A stretch of 5,511 bases of DNA. Origin: Sediminibacterium ginsengisoli (lineage in GTDB: Bacteria; Bacteroidota; Bacteroidia; Chitinophagales; Chitinophagaceae). The DNA lies in the NCBI GenBank assembly GCA_945860335.1, contig CAMAQW010000126.1, positions 1 to 5,511 of the forward strand. Reading direction: 5' to 3'. Under the pieces are notes generated by a model that was not told where the DNA came from, searched no databases, and saw only the letters and a program-made list of their open reading frames with translations. Shown here one piece after another: positions 1 through 5,511 of this stretch. Made by a program: the position numbers and the translations under genes. Each line of letters begins with the position of its first letter. Position 1 is the stretch's first letter.

Positions 1-363
1 GGCATGGTGTTTATGCAGCAAGGACCTGGTTATAAAATCTATGGTACCAAGGGTTGCTTTATAAAAAATAGATCCGATGTGCAAGAAGATTTATTGTTAG
101 CAGGCCACAAACCGGGTGGCGACAACTGGGGTAAAGAAGATCCTAAAAATTATGGCACGCTTAGTACTGATACAGATGGGGTAATAACAAGTGCCATCAT
201 AGAAAGTGAGCGTGGCGATTACGGCAAATATTATGAAGCCGTAGCAGGAGCCATTTTAGAAAATAAACCAGTGCCCGTAACGCCACAAGAAGGCATTAAT
301 ATTATGAAAGTACTGGTGGCTGCTAAAAAAAGCTATGAAACAAAACAAGTAGTACAGTTATAA
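1..363 (+). CDS. Gfo/Idh/MocA-family oxidoreductase, C-terminal part (5' truncated by window edge)
   Basis: This is the last 120 codons of an NAD(P)-dependent oxidoreductase whose Rossmann domain lies before the window. The reading frame is open from base 1, so the ATG at position 4 is an internal methionine, not a start. The visible part fits the C-terminal alpha/beta domain of this family: an 'IYGTKGCF' strand (the usual 'hGTKGSf' motif), then 'DVQEDLL', 'PGGDNWGKEDP' and 'YGTL', and a closing helical part 'GDYGKYYEAVAGAI ... PVTPQEGINIMKVLVAAKKS'. This arrangement is typical of YdgJ-like sugar or inositol dehydrogenases. The NAD-binding motif and the catalytic lysine are outside the window, so the substrate cannot be told. 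The gene ends 8 bases before the AlkD-like gene and is probably cotranscribed with it. Family call is firm; the specific reaction is unknown. Confidence 0.88.
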   Translation, partial: GMVFMQQGPGYKIYGTKGCFIKNRSDVQEDLLLAGHKPGGDNWGKEDPKNYGTLSTDTDGVITSAIIESERGDYGKYYEAVAGAILENKPVPVTPQEGINIMKVLVAAKKSYETKQVVQL

Positions 364-371
364 ACTAGTGT

Positions 372-1046
372 ATGGCGCATCCTTATATTATTCAAATAAA
401 AAAAGAATTTACTGCAGGCGCCAATGCTGCAAAAGCAGCGGGCGCTAAAGCATACCTGTTGCATCAGTTTGAATTTTATGGACTGCAAACTCCAGAGCGC
501 CGAAGTATTTGCAAGGCTTTTTACAAAAACTATCCAGTAACAAGCCACGCAGAACTATCAAGCATTATCAAAGAAGCTTTTAATGAACCACAGCGGGAGC
601 TGCACTATTTTGCCATAGAACTACTTGCTTTTCAACACAAACTATGGACCAACAAAACAATAACGCTCATTGAGTGGATGCTCACCCATAAAAGCTGGTG
701 GGACAGTGTTGATTCTACCAATTCAAATGTGATTGGAAAATATTTTATCAAATTTCCAGCACTATTAGAAACTACTACGCAAAAGTGGAATAACGCTAGT
801 AATATTTGGTTGCAACGAATGAGTATTTTATTTCAACTACCTTACAAAGAAAAAACCAACACGGAACTACTAGAAAAATATATTGTTAACCGCATAGACA
901 CCAACGAATTTTTTGTCAATAAAGCCATTGGATGGGCATTACGCGCGTATGCCTACACAGATACAAAATGGGTAATCAAATTTGTGAAAGCGCATCCACA
1001 ACTATCTAATTTATCAAAGCGCGAAGCCCTCAAACACCAAAAATAA
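372..1046 (+). CDS. DNA alkylation repair protein, AlkD-like HEAT-repeat DNA glycosylase
   Basis: This 224-residue protein matches the usual size of AlkD-type glycosylases (about 220-240 residues), which excise positively charged alkylated bases such as N3-methyladenine and N7-methylguanine from DNA without flipping the base out. It is predicted to be all-helical, and the DNA-binding groove is formed by HEAT-like repeats. The key residues of Bacillus cereus AlkD (W109, D113, R148, W187) all have counterparts here, offset by exactly one: W110 and D114 in 'KSWWDSVDS', R149 in 'WLQRMS', and W188 in 'KAIGWALR'. The family's N-terminal signature 'HQFEFYGLQTPERR' and C-terminal 'LSKREALKH' are also present. 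It should therefore be catalytically competent. The start ATG lies 8 bases after the upstream oxidoreductase stop, with no clear Shine-Dalgarno sequence, and the stop is 1 base before the YitT-like gene. No signal peptide is seen; the protein is cytoplasmic. Confidence 0.93.
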   Translation: MAHPYIIQIKKEFTAGANAAKAAGAKAYLLHQFEFYGLQTPERRSICKAFYKNYPVTSHAELSSIIKEAFNEPQRELHYFAIELLAFQHKLWTNKTITLIEWMLTHKSWWDSVDSTNSNVIGKYFIKFPALLETTTQKWNNASNIWLQRMSILFQLPYKEKTNTELLEKYIVNRIDTNEFFVNKAIGWALRAYAYTDTKWVIKFVKAHPQLSNLSKREALKHQK

Positions 1047-1047
1047 T

Positions 1048-1965
1048 ATGGAAGCCACCCCTCACAATACCAGATTTCAAAAGGCAAGAAACTATAAAAG
1101 AAAGAGGGTTTCTATTAAAGCAGAAATCAAGAGTAGCCTTTATATTTTGCTGGGCATTATTGCTGCTGGCTTTGGCCTTAATGGTTTTTTATTACCCAAT
1201 AAATTTATAGATGGTGGTGTTACAGGTGTTTCTCTATTACTCACCGAACTTACCAAGCTCCCCTTATCGGTATTAATAGTACTCATGAATATCCCTTTTA
1301 TATTTTTAAGTTATTTTGCTTTAGGAAAATCGTTTGCATTTAAAACATTACTCGCCATTATTGGGCTGGGGCTTTGTGTTGCATTTGTTCATTTCCCTAT
1401 TATCACCAACGACAAATTACTCGTGTCAATATTTGGGGGTATTTTTTTAGGAGCGGGTATTGGCCTCACTATCAGAGGTGGCGGCGTTATTGATGGCACC
1501 GAAGTACTCGCCATTTTTGTAAGCAAGAAAATAGGTGTTACCATTGGTGATATCATCATTGTTATCAATGTGCTCATTTTTGGATCTGCTGCTTTTTTAC
1601 TCTCTATCGAAACGGCATTATACTCCATGATCACCTATTTTGCGGCGTCCAAAACACTCGATTTTATTATAGAAGGTATCGACGAATACATTGGCGTAAC
1701 CATTGTTTCATCGCACAACAAAGAAATCAAAGACATGATTGTGCATACCATGGGAAGAGGCGTTACAGTATACAAGGGCGCCAACGGAACTGGTAAAAGA
1801 GGTGAGCGCGACGACATTGATATTATCTATACCGTTATTACCAGACTTGAAATCAATAAACTAAATACCGAGATCGAAAAAATAAGCCCCACTGCATTTG
1901 TGGTAATGACTTCTGTTAAAGATACCAAGGGCGGCATGATCAAGAAAAAAGCACACAAGCACTAA
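1048..1965 (+). CDS. YitT family membrane protein (DUF161 + DUF2179)
   Basis: This is an inner-membrane protein of 305 residues, a normal length for the YitT family. A basic N-terminal tail (residues 1-29, with 'RKR') is followed by a hydrophobic region of about five or six membrane segments: roughly 30-51, 73-93, 98-118, 124-143 and 166-186, with a further short one near 188-203. Family motifs are visible: 'GFGLNGFLLPNKFIDGGVTG' near 41-60, 'RGGGVIDGTEVLAI' near 143-156, and 'AASKTLDFIIEGID' near 199-212. The soluble C-terminal domain from about residue 215 fits DUF2179, including 'HTMGRGVTVYKGANGTGK' and 'VVMTSVKDTKGG'. The biochemical role of the family is not established and the substrate, if it is a transporter, is unknown. 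The ATG lies one base after the AlkD-like stop codon, which suggests translational coupling. It is the last gene of the (+) run and is followed by a strong hairpin. Confidence 0.92.
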   Translation: MEATPHNTRFQKARNYKRKRVSIKAEIKSSLYILLGIIAAGFGLNGFLLPNKFIDGGVTGVSLLLTELTKLPLSVLIVLMNIPFIFLSYFALGKSFAFKTLLAIIGLGLCVAFVHFPIITNDKLLVSIFGGIFLGAGIGLTIRGGGVIDGTEVLAIFVSKKIGVTIGDIIIVINVLIFGSAAFLLSIETALYSMITYFAASKTLDFIIEGIDEYIGVTIVSSHNKEIKDMIVHTMGRGVTVYKGANGTGKRGERDDIDIIYTVITRLEINKLNTEIEKISPTAFVVMTSVKDTKGGMIKKKAHKH

Positions 1966-1968
1966 ATA

Positions 1969-1996
1969 CAAATGGCCGCACAAGTGCGGCCATTTG
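1969..1996. terminator. Perfect 12-bp hairpin between convergent genes, likely bidirectional terminator
   Basis: Bases 1969-1980 and 1985-1996 are perfect reverse complements with a 4-base loop (caag). The stem has a GC-rich core (ggccgc) and A/T-rich ends. It sits 3 bases after the YitT-like stop and 24 bases beyond the end of the transaldolase gene, which converges from the other side. That is the expected place for a shared terminator. No clean U-run follows on either strand: the (+) side continues with 'gttgggtc' and the (-) side with 'TATTTAG'. It may therefore work as a weak terminator or mainly as a 3'-end stabilising structure. A smaller A/T palindrome (ctaaaa / ttttag) lies at 2004-2017. 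Confidence 0.7.
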
Positions 1997-2020
1997 GTTG
2001 GGTCTAAAAAATTTTAGCCA

Positions 2021-2671
2021 CTACATTTTTTTAGCGTCTTCAATAAATTTAGCAAGTCCAATATCTGTTAAAGGATGTTTTAGAAGTCCTAAAATAGAAT
2101 CAAGCGGACAGGTACAAACGTCAGCACCTGCTTCTGCAGCTTTAACAATATGAAGCGCATTTCTAATAGATGCTGCTAATATTTCTGTTTTAAAACCTTG
2201 GATATCGTAGATGTGACGAATTTGACCAATGAGTTCCATACCATCCCAAGAGCTATCGTCAATTCTTCCAATAAATGGAGACACATAAGTAGCACCTGCT
2301 TTAGCCGCTAATATGGCCTGACCCGCACTAAACACAAGGGTACAGTTGGTTCTAATTCCATTATCAGTAAACCACTTGATCGCTTTAATACCATCTTTAA
2401 TAAGTGGTACTTTCACCACAATATTTGGGTGGATTGCAGCTAGCTTTTTACCTTCTTCTACCATGGTAGCAAAATCGGTAGAAAGTACTTCGGCACTTAC
2501 ATCACCATCTGCCATTTCGCAAATTGTTTTGTAGTGGTTGGCAATGGCTTCTTCGCCTTTAACGCCTTCCTTAGCCATTAACGTTGGGTTGGTAGTTACA
2601 CCATCCAAAATGCCTAAATCGTAGGCTTCTTTAATTTGAGCGAGGTTGCCCGTGTCAATAAAAAACTTCAT
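2021..2671 (-). CDS. Transaldolase, small TalC/FSA-like subfamily
   Basis: This 216-residue class I aldolase-fold enzyme is predicted to move a dihydroxyacetone unit between sugar phosphates in the non-oxidative pentose phosphate pathway, in the cytoplasm. The start is the ATG at 2671, giving 'MKFFIDTGNL', the standard N-terminus of the family. A 22-residue upstream extension is open but would overlap the SRP RNA gene and matches nothing. Visible landmarks are D6, 'GVTTNPT' (24-30), the Schiff-base lysine K87 in 'NIVVKVPL', 'TLVFSAGQA' (111-119), 'SPFIGRIDD' (131-139) and 'LAASIRN' (165-171). At the two positions known to separate transaldolase from fructose-6-phosphate aldolase it has E61 ('SAEVLS') and F133, the transaldolase pair; E. 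coli FSA has Q and Y there. It therefore reads as a true transaldolase rather than FSA. It lies directly downstream of the SRP RNA on the same strand. Confidence 0.94.
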   Translation of the reverse strand: MKFFIDTGNLAQIKEAYDLGILDGVTTNPTLMAKEGVKGEEAIANHYKTICEMADGDVSAEVLSTDFATMVEEGKKLAAIHPNIVVKVPLIKDGIKAIKWFTDNGIRTNCTLVFSAGQAILAAKAGATYVSPFIGRIDDSSWDGMELIGQIRHIYDIQGFKTEILAASIRNALHIVKAAEAGADVCTCPLDSILGLLKHPLTDIGLAKFIEDAKKM

Positions 2672-2682
2672 GGTTTTTCTGT

Positions 2683-2714
2683 TAAAAGTAAATTCCCCGA
2701 AATAGACGGGGAAT
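2683..2714 (-). terminator. Hairpin plus U-rich tail between SRP RNA and transaldolase
   Basis: On the minus strand an 8-bp stem (bases 2714-2707 pairing with 2699-2692, ATTCCCCG with CGGGGAAT) encloses a 7-base loop. It is followed by a T-rich stretch, TTTACTTTT, at 2691-2683. It lies downstream of the SRP RNA and 20 bases before the transaldolase ATG. It could be a backup terminator for the SRP transcript, behind a T8 run (2722-2715) that directly follows the closing stem of the RNA. It could also be a 5'-leader structure of the transaldolase mRNA. The tail also contains TACTTTTA (2690-2683), a 7-of-8 match to the Bacteroidota -7 box, but no TTG/TTTG is found at the right upstream distance. 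Confidence 0.55.
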
Positions 2715-2723
2715 AAAAAAAAT

Positions 2724-2817
2724 GGCAGGCTACTCACATCGCACCGCTCAACCGCTTATCCTTGCTGTATTCCTACCCTGGGGAGGTTCTGCAGGAGCTG
2801 GTCGTGTAAGACCTGCC
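2724..2817 (-). ncRNA. ffs: Small signal recognition particle RNA (4.5S-type SRP RNA)
   Basis: This is the RNA core of the bacterial SRP; it binds Ffh and directs ribosomes making membrane proteins to FtsY and SecYEG. Read on the minus strand, the apex is CAGG-GUA-GGAA-UAC-AGCA (bases 2780-2763). It has exactly the geometry of the conserved Ffh-binding helix 8: CAGG/AGCA internal loop, three base pairs and a GGAA tetraloop, as in E. coli CAGG-UCC-GGAA-GGA-AGCA. Flanking strands pair (UCC with GGA, ACC with GGU), and the ends close with GGCAGG (2817-2812) pairing with CCTGCC (2729-2724). Together this forms the expected single rod of about 94 nt. A T8 run follows the 3' end at 2722-2715, and a perfect TAnnTTTG -7 box lies 4 bases before the 5' end. 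Exact ends are uncertain by a few bases. No protein-coding gene is supported here. Confidence 0.93.
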
Positions 2818-2821
2818 GGTG

Positions 2822-2829
2822 CAAAAGTA
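2822..2829 (-). promoter_or_regulatory. Bacteroidota -7 promoter box of the SRP RNA gene
   Basis: The minus strand reads TACTTTTG, a full match to the Bacteroidota -7 consensus TAnnTTTG. It ends 4 bases before the predicted first paired base of the SRP RNA (2817), which puts the transcription start at the expected place. No convincing TTTG -33 element is seen 17-23 bases further upstream (about 2847-2855), so the upstream half is weak or absent. The box lies in the 3' flank of the plug-family gene, so the SRP RNA need not depend on read-through from it. Confidence 0.6.
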
Positions 2830-2878
2830 AGGTTTGCCCTCAATTCTCCCTAATTTTTAAGGTATTAAATAAGCCAAA

Positions 2879-4180
2879 CTATCTGGTCCCGAGCTGATTT
2901 CGCGAATTCACCTTGGCAAAGCCAATTAACTCGTCATGACGGCCACCCAGCGACCTATAATAATAGAAAATGGTATAATCGTTTTCGGTTTCCCAAAAAT
3001 TACCATCTGTTAGGGCAAAAGAAGAAGTGGATAAAGGAGCCCCTTTATCTTTAGTAAGGTAGGTATAATTATAGAAACCCTGTTTTAAGAGCAGCGTTCT
3101 AGTGTAGGCACCTACGCTAGGGTCAAATTCCATTTTTGCAGTATCCCCGATCATATTTCCGGTAAGTGCACCTACCATATATAGGTCTTTGTTAAAAAGC
3201 GGCTTTAATCCGGGAGGCACATAAGTAAAATTCACGTTTGCATAATCGCCCTGCCACCATGGATTAATAAGTTCGGTACTAGCGGTTGTTGACCAGCCAT
3301 TGGCATCGATGTAAAAAATATTGCGCTGATCGTTTCTTGTAAAATCTGGTTTCACAACAATGGTTAATGGGGTTGTAGTTTTATCAGTTCTAACAACCCT
3401 ATCCGACTCAAATCTAAAACTTCGAATGTCTACCCAGCGGTATTCTTTTCCGGCTTCAAAAACTTGATGTGCATCTTCGGTGGAATATTCAAAATTTTTA
3501 CCTCTAATAAATGTAGGCTGCGTTATAAATCCAGCGCCGGTGTATTTATTATTTTGTAAAATAAGGAGTTTTGTTTGTTGGCCTGGGCTTAAAATATTTA
3601 AATCTTTGGTACCCACATTGACCTGAATTTTTTGATGCGTGCGCATGATATCAGAACCGTAAGGCTGAGTGATACCAGCACCTACCGTAACTTTTTCGTC
3701 TAGCACATAGAACCTTTTTGTAAATGCAAGTTTAGAAGTATCGTTGTCTAAAAAAACTTTTAAAATATAATTACCGCTTTTTGTTGGAACGGCGTTTTTT
3801 TCGGGTAGTAGCACTTGATAATGCACATAACGCGTTAATGCAACACTCGATACACGGTACATGCTAATTCTATTTTGAGGAAAGCCACTGATATAATCAA
3901 ATGGGTTTAACATGGCAGGTGTCCAATCTGCGTTGCAAAGTTGAAAACTGTAAAAATAATTTTTAGGAACGCCCGACAAATCATCAAAATGAAGTTCTAA
4001 TGCATCCGACGATTGAAGTCTTATTATTGGTATAGAAAATTGATCATTTTGCTGAAAAAGAACCGGCGTTTTGATATTTGACATATAAATTTGGTCTGGC
4101 ACACGCTGCGCTTTAGGTGCAGTCACAGAAACAAATAGTAAGAGTATCCAACCAGTCCAATATTTATGGGATAGATTCAT
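2879..4180 (-). CDS. Type IX secretion system plug family protein (DUF5103-type)
   Basis: This 433-residue exported protein belongs to the Bacteroidota family formerly called DUF5103, now named after the Plug protein that seals the periplasmic side of the giant SprA translocon in the Flavobacterium johnsoniae T9SS. The N-terminus is a type I signal peptide: K6, a hydrophobic core around 11-21, and probable cleavage near 'PKAQ' (22-25). There is no lipobox cysteine. The mature part begins with the family's first domain (about 32-165): 'SNIKTPVLF', 'YFYSFQLCNADWTPAMLNPFD', 'GFPQNRISMY' and 'HYQVLLPEKN'. The C-terminus carries the typical 'WETENDYTIFYYYRSLGGRHDELIGFA' run (396-422), split here only by length convention. 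The central part is beta-rich and less conserved. The family often has several members per genome, so a role at SprA specifically is inferred. It is divergent from the permease gene, 42 bases apart. Confidence 0.88.
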   Translation of the reverse strand: MNLSHKYWTGWILLLFVSVTAPKAQRVPDQIYMSNIKTPVLFQQNDQFSIPIIRLQSSDALELHFDDLSGVPKNYFYSFQLCNADWTPAMLNPFDYISGFPQNRISMYRVSSVALTRYVHYQVLLPEKNAVPTKSGNYILKVFLDNDTSKLAFTKRFYVLDEKVTVGAGITQPYGSDIMRTHQKIQVNVGTKDLNILSPGQQTKLLILQNNKYTGAGFITQPTFIRGKNFEYSTEDAHQVFEAGKEYRWVDIRSFRFESDRVVRTDKTTTPLTIVVKPDFTRNDQRNIFYIDANGWSTTASTELINPWWQGDYANVNFTYVPPGLKPLFNKDLYMVGALTGNMIGDTAKMEFDPSVGAYTRTLLLKQGFYNYTYLTKDKGAPLSTSSFALTDGNFWETENDYTIFYYYRSLGGRHDELIGFAKVNSRNQLGTR

Positions 4181-4185
4181 GCTTA

Positions 4186-4218
4186 CAAAAATACTATTCG
4201 TAATTTTACCAAAACAAC
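4186..4218 (-). promoter_or_regulatory. Candidate promoter of the plug-family gene (-33 GTTG, -7 TATTTTTG)
   Basis: On the minus strand TATTTTTG at 4193-4186 fully matches TAnnTTTG. GTTG at 4218-4215 lies 21 bases upstream, within the spacing expected for the Bacteroidota primary sigma factor. The box ends only 5 bases before the ATG at 4180, so the predicted transcription start would fall on or next to the start codon and the mRNA would have almost no leader. The stretch is short and A/T-rich, so a chance match is possible. Confidence 0.5.
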
Positions 4219-4222
4219 CTTT

Positions 4223-5458
4223 TTGGGTCTATCCTACCATATTGCCAAACGCATCGCTTTTAATAAGCAGCAAAGCTTTTCCAGATTTATCATCCGGCTT
4301 TCTGTGGTAGCTACTGCTGTGAGCATTATAGCCATGATTATTACCCTTGCTTTTGTGAATGGTTTTCAAGAAAAAGTAGCAGATAAAATTTTTGGCTTTT
4401 GGGGGCATATACGGGTGCAAAAATATGAGACGGGCAAATCCTTGATATCTGAAGAACTGCCGCTTACCAAAAACACAGCAGTTGAAAATAGCATGGCTTC
4501 GACTCCAGGTGTTGTATCCTATCAAAGTTTTGCAACAAAATCTGCGGTATTAGAATCCCAAAATGATATTGAAGGCGTACTTATTAAAGGCATCGAAAAA
4601 AATGAAAACCACAGTGCACTCAAGCAGTTTTTAGTTGCTGGTAGGTGGATACAATTTACAGATAGTTTATATAGCAAAGAAACCCTTGTTTCCGACGCCG
4701 TTGCAAAAGCGTTACAAATAAAAATAAATGATACCATTAAGGTACATTTTGTTGCTACCAATTCAGATGCACAAAAAACCTACCGCAAATTAGTGGTTGT
4801 TGGCTATTATCATACCGGCATAGATGAGTATGATAAATTATTTATGATAGCAGATATCAACCTCATTAGGCGCATTAATAATTGGGAACCCAATCAAATT
4901 GGCGGCTACGAAGTTTTTATTAATCAATACCAAAATATTAATGCAGTAAGTAGCACGCTATCCAATGCGCTACCTTCGGAATGGATGAGTAAAAGCATCA
5001 AAGAAGTATACCCAAATATTTTTGATTGGCTAGACATTCAAGACGTTAACCGTAATGTGGTATTTATTGTAATGGGTATTGTGGCGCTCATTAATTTAAT
5101 TACTTGTTTACTTATTTTAATGTTAGAGCGCACCAATATGATTGGACTTTTAAAATCGATGGGTGCCACCAACTGGACCATTCAAAAAATATTTATCGTA
5201 TACGCTTCCTTTATAACCCTTGCTGGTGTTGGATTTGGACTGATTATAGGCGTAGGCATTTGTTTATTACAACAAGCAACCGGATTCATCACACTCGACG
5301 AAGCGTCTTATTATATTACGGTGGCCCCCATTAAAATGATATGGTGGCAGGTAGCTGCCGTTTGTGCTGGTACTAGTCTGGTATGTTTTGTATCCCTGTT
5401 TTTGCCAACGCTACTCATTCCAAAAATAAGTCCAGTAAAAGCCATTGAATTTAAATAA
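4223..5458 (+). CDS. ABC transporter permease, FtsX/LolC/E-type (MacB-like periplasmic domain)
   Basis: This 411-residue inner-membrane protein has the four-helix layout of the type VII ABC (MacB/LolCDE) permeases. One membrane segment lies at about 22-47, followed by a large periplasmic domain (about 50-275) and three C-terminal segments near 278-300, 322-350 and 373-399. After the second segment comes 'LERTNMIGLLKSMGATNWTI' (301-320), the conserved cytoplasmic coupling stretch that contacts the ATPase. The end 'IPKISPVKAIEFK' is also typical. By analogy it would help extract lipoproteins from the inner membrane for outer-membrane sorting, but substrate and ATPase partner are not shown here. 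No ATP-binding gene is in the window. The start is TTG at 4223: the frame is closed by TAG at 4172-4174 and has no ATG or GTG between, and the first internal ATG (residue 38) would destroy membrane segment 1. 'SYHIAKRIAFNKQQSFSRFI' after the TTG fits the family's usual N-terminus. Confidence 0.9.
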   Translation: MGLSYHIAKRIAFNKQQSFSRFIIRLSVVATAVSIIAMIITLAFVNGFQEKVADKIFGFWGHIRVQKYETGKSLISEELPLTKNTAVENSMASTPGVVSYQSFATKSAVLESQNDIEGVLIKGIEKNENHSALKQFLVAGRWIQFTDSLYSKETLVSDAVAKALQIKINDTIKVHFVATNSDAQKTYRKLVVVGYYHTGIDEYDKLFMIADINLIRRINNWEPNQIGGYEVFINQYQNINAVSSTLSNALPSEWMSKSIKEVYPNIFDWLDIQDVNRNVVFIVMGIVALINLITCLLILMLERTNMIGLLKSMGATNWTIQKIFIVYASFITLAGVGFGLIIGVGICLLQQATGFITLDEASYYITVAPIKMIWWQVAAVCAGTSLVCFVSLFLPTLLIPKISPVKAIEFK

Positions 5459-5511
5459 TAGTCAAACTCCAAACGCACAAGCGATATAAATAATTAGCGC
5501 GTTAATTGCGC

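Noticed and set aside
4..6. ATG at position 4 as the start of the oxidoreductase
   Set aside because: The frame is open to the window edge and the protein from here is only the C-terminal third of the family, so this is an internal methionine of a truncated gene.
333..548. Minus-strand open frame opposite the oxidoreductase/AlkD junction
   Set aside because: It lies opposite two well-supported genes, has no recognisable domain, and its composition is that of an antisense shadow.
1389..1817. Two minus-strand open frames within the YitT-like gene
   Set aside because: Both are antisense shadows of a conserved membrane protein; the residue patterns (runs of P, S, T, I) are the complement of its hydrophobic codons.
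2672..2737. 22-residue N-terminal extension of the transaldolase (start at 2737)
   Set aside because: It runs into the 3' end of the SRP RNA gene, crosses its T8 run and the hairpin, and gives a sequence unlike any family N-terminus; the ATG at 2671 opens exactly at the conserved 'MKFFIDT'.
2830..2878. Search for a terminator of the plug-family gene before the SRP RNA promoter
   Set aside because: Only weak 4-5 bp pairings are found and no stem with a T-run, so no terminator is claimed; the plug transcript may read into the SRP RNA region.
5104..5334. Overlapping plus-strand 76-codon frame inside the ABC permease
   Set aside because: It lies wholly inside a conserved part of the permease in another frame, with no plausible start signal or known domain.
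5491..5511. Palindrome-like AATTA/TAATT and gcgc repeats at the right edge
   Set aside because: Only a 5-bp A/T stem with a 6-base loop can be formed before the sequence ends; without the continuation it cannot be called a terminator or a repeat.

Overview
The window looks like an ordinary chromosomal segment from a Bacteroidota bacterium, probably of the Chitinophagia/Chitinophagaceae type. Three things suggest this: a type IX secretion system plug-family protein (a system restricted to this phylum), candidate -7 promoter boxes of the Bacteroidota form TAnnTTTG, and A/T-rich translation starts without clear Shine-Dalgarno sequences. The genus assignment is inference only.

Layout. Positions 1-1965 (+) hold a tight run of three genes: the 3' end of a Gfo/Idh/MocA-family oxidoreductase, an AlkD-type DNA alkylation repair protein with all four catalytic/base-probing residues, and a YitT-family membrane protein (DUF161 plus DUF2179). 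Gaps of 8 and 1 bases suggest one transcript. A perfect 12-bp hairpin at 1969-1996 separates this run from a convergent (-) block. Read in its own direction, that block comprises the T9SS plug-family gene (4180 to 2879), a small SRP RNA gene (about 2817 to 2724) and a transaldolase of the small TalC/FSA-like family (2671 to 2021). The SRP RNA is not a protein gene and is easily missed; an over-extended transaldolase start would run into it. From 4223 rightwards (+) lies a complete FtsX/LolC/E-type ABC transporter permease that starts with TTG, transcribed divergently from the plug gene across a 42-base gap.

How the genes relate. Three products belong to envelope biogenesis and protein export: SRP RNA targets nascent membrane proteins to the inner membrane, the plug protein is tied to the T9SS outer-membrane translocon, and the LolC/E-like permease probably serves lipoprotein release. 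The others are general metabolism (transaldolase, oxidoreductase), DNA repair (AlkD) and a membrane protein of unknown substrate (YitT). I see no mobile element, CRISPR array, tRNA, phage gene or defence island, and no evidence of a new multi-gene system. The points most worth a second look are the SRP RNA and its flanking hairpin, a possible leaderless start of the plug gene, and the TTG start of the permease.
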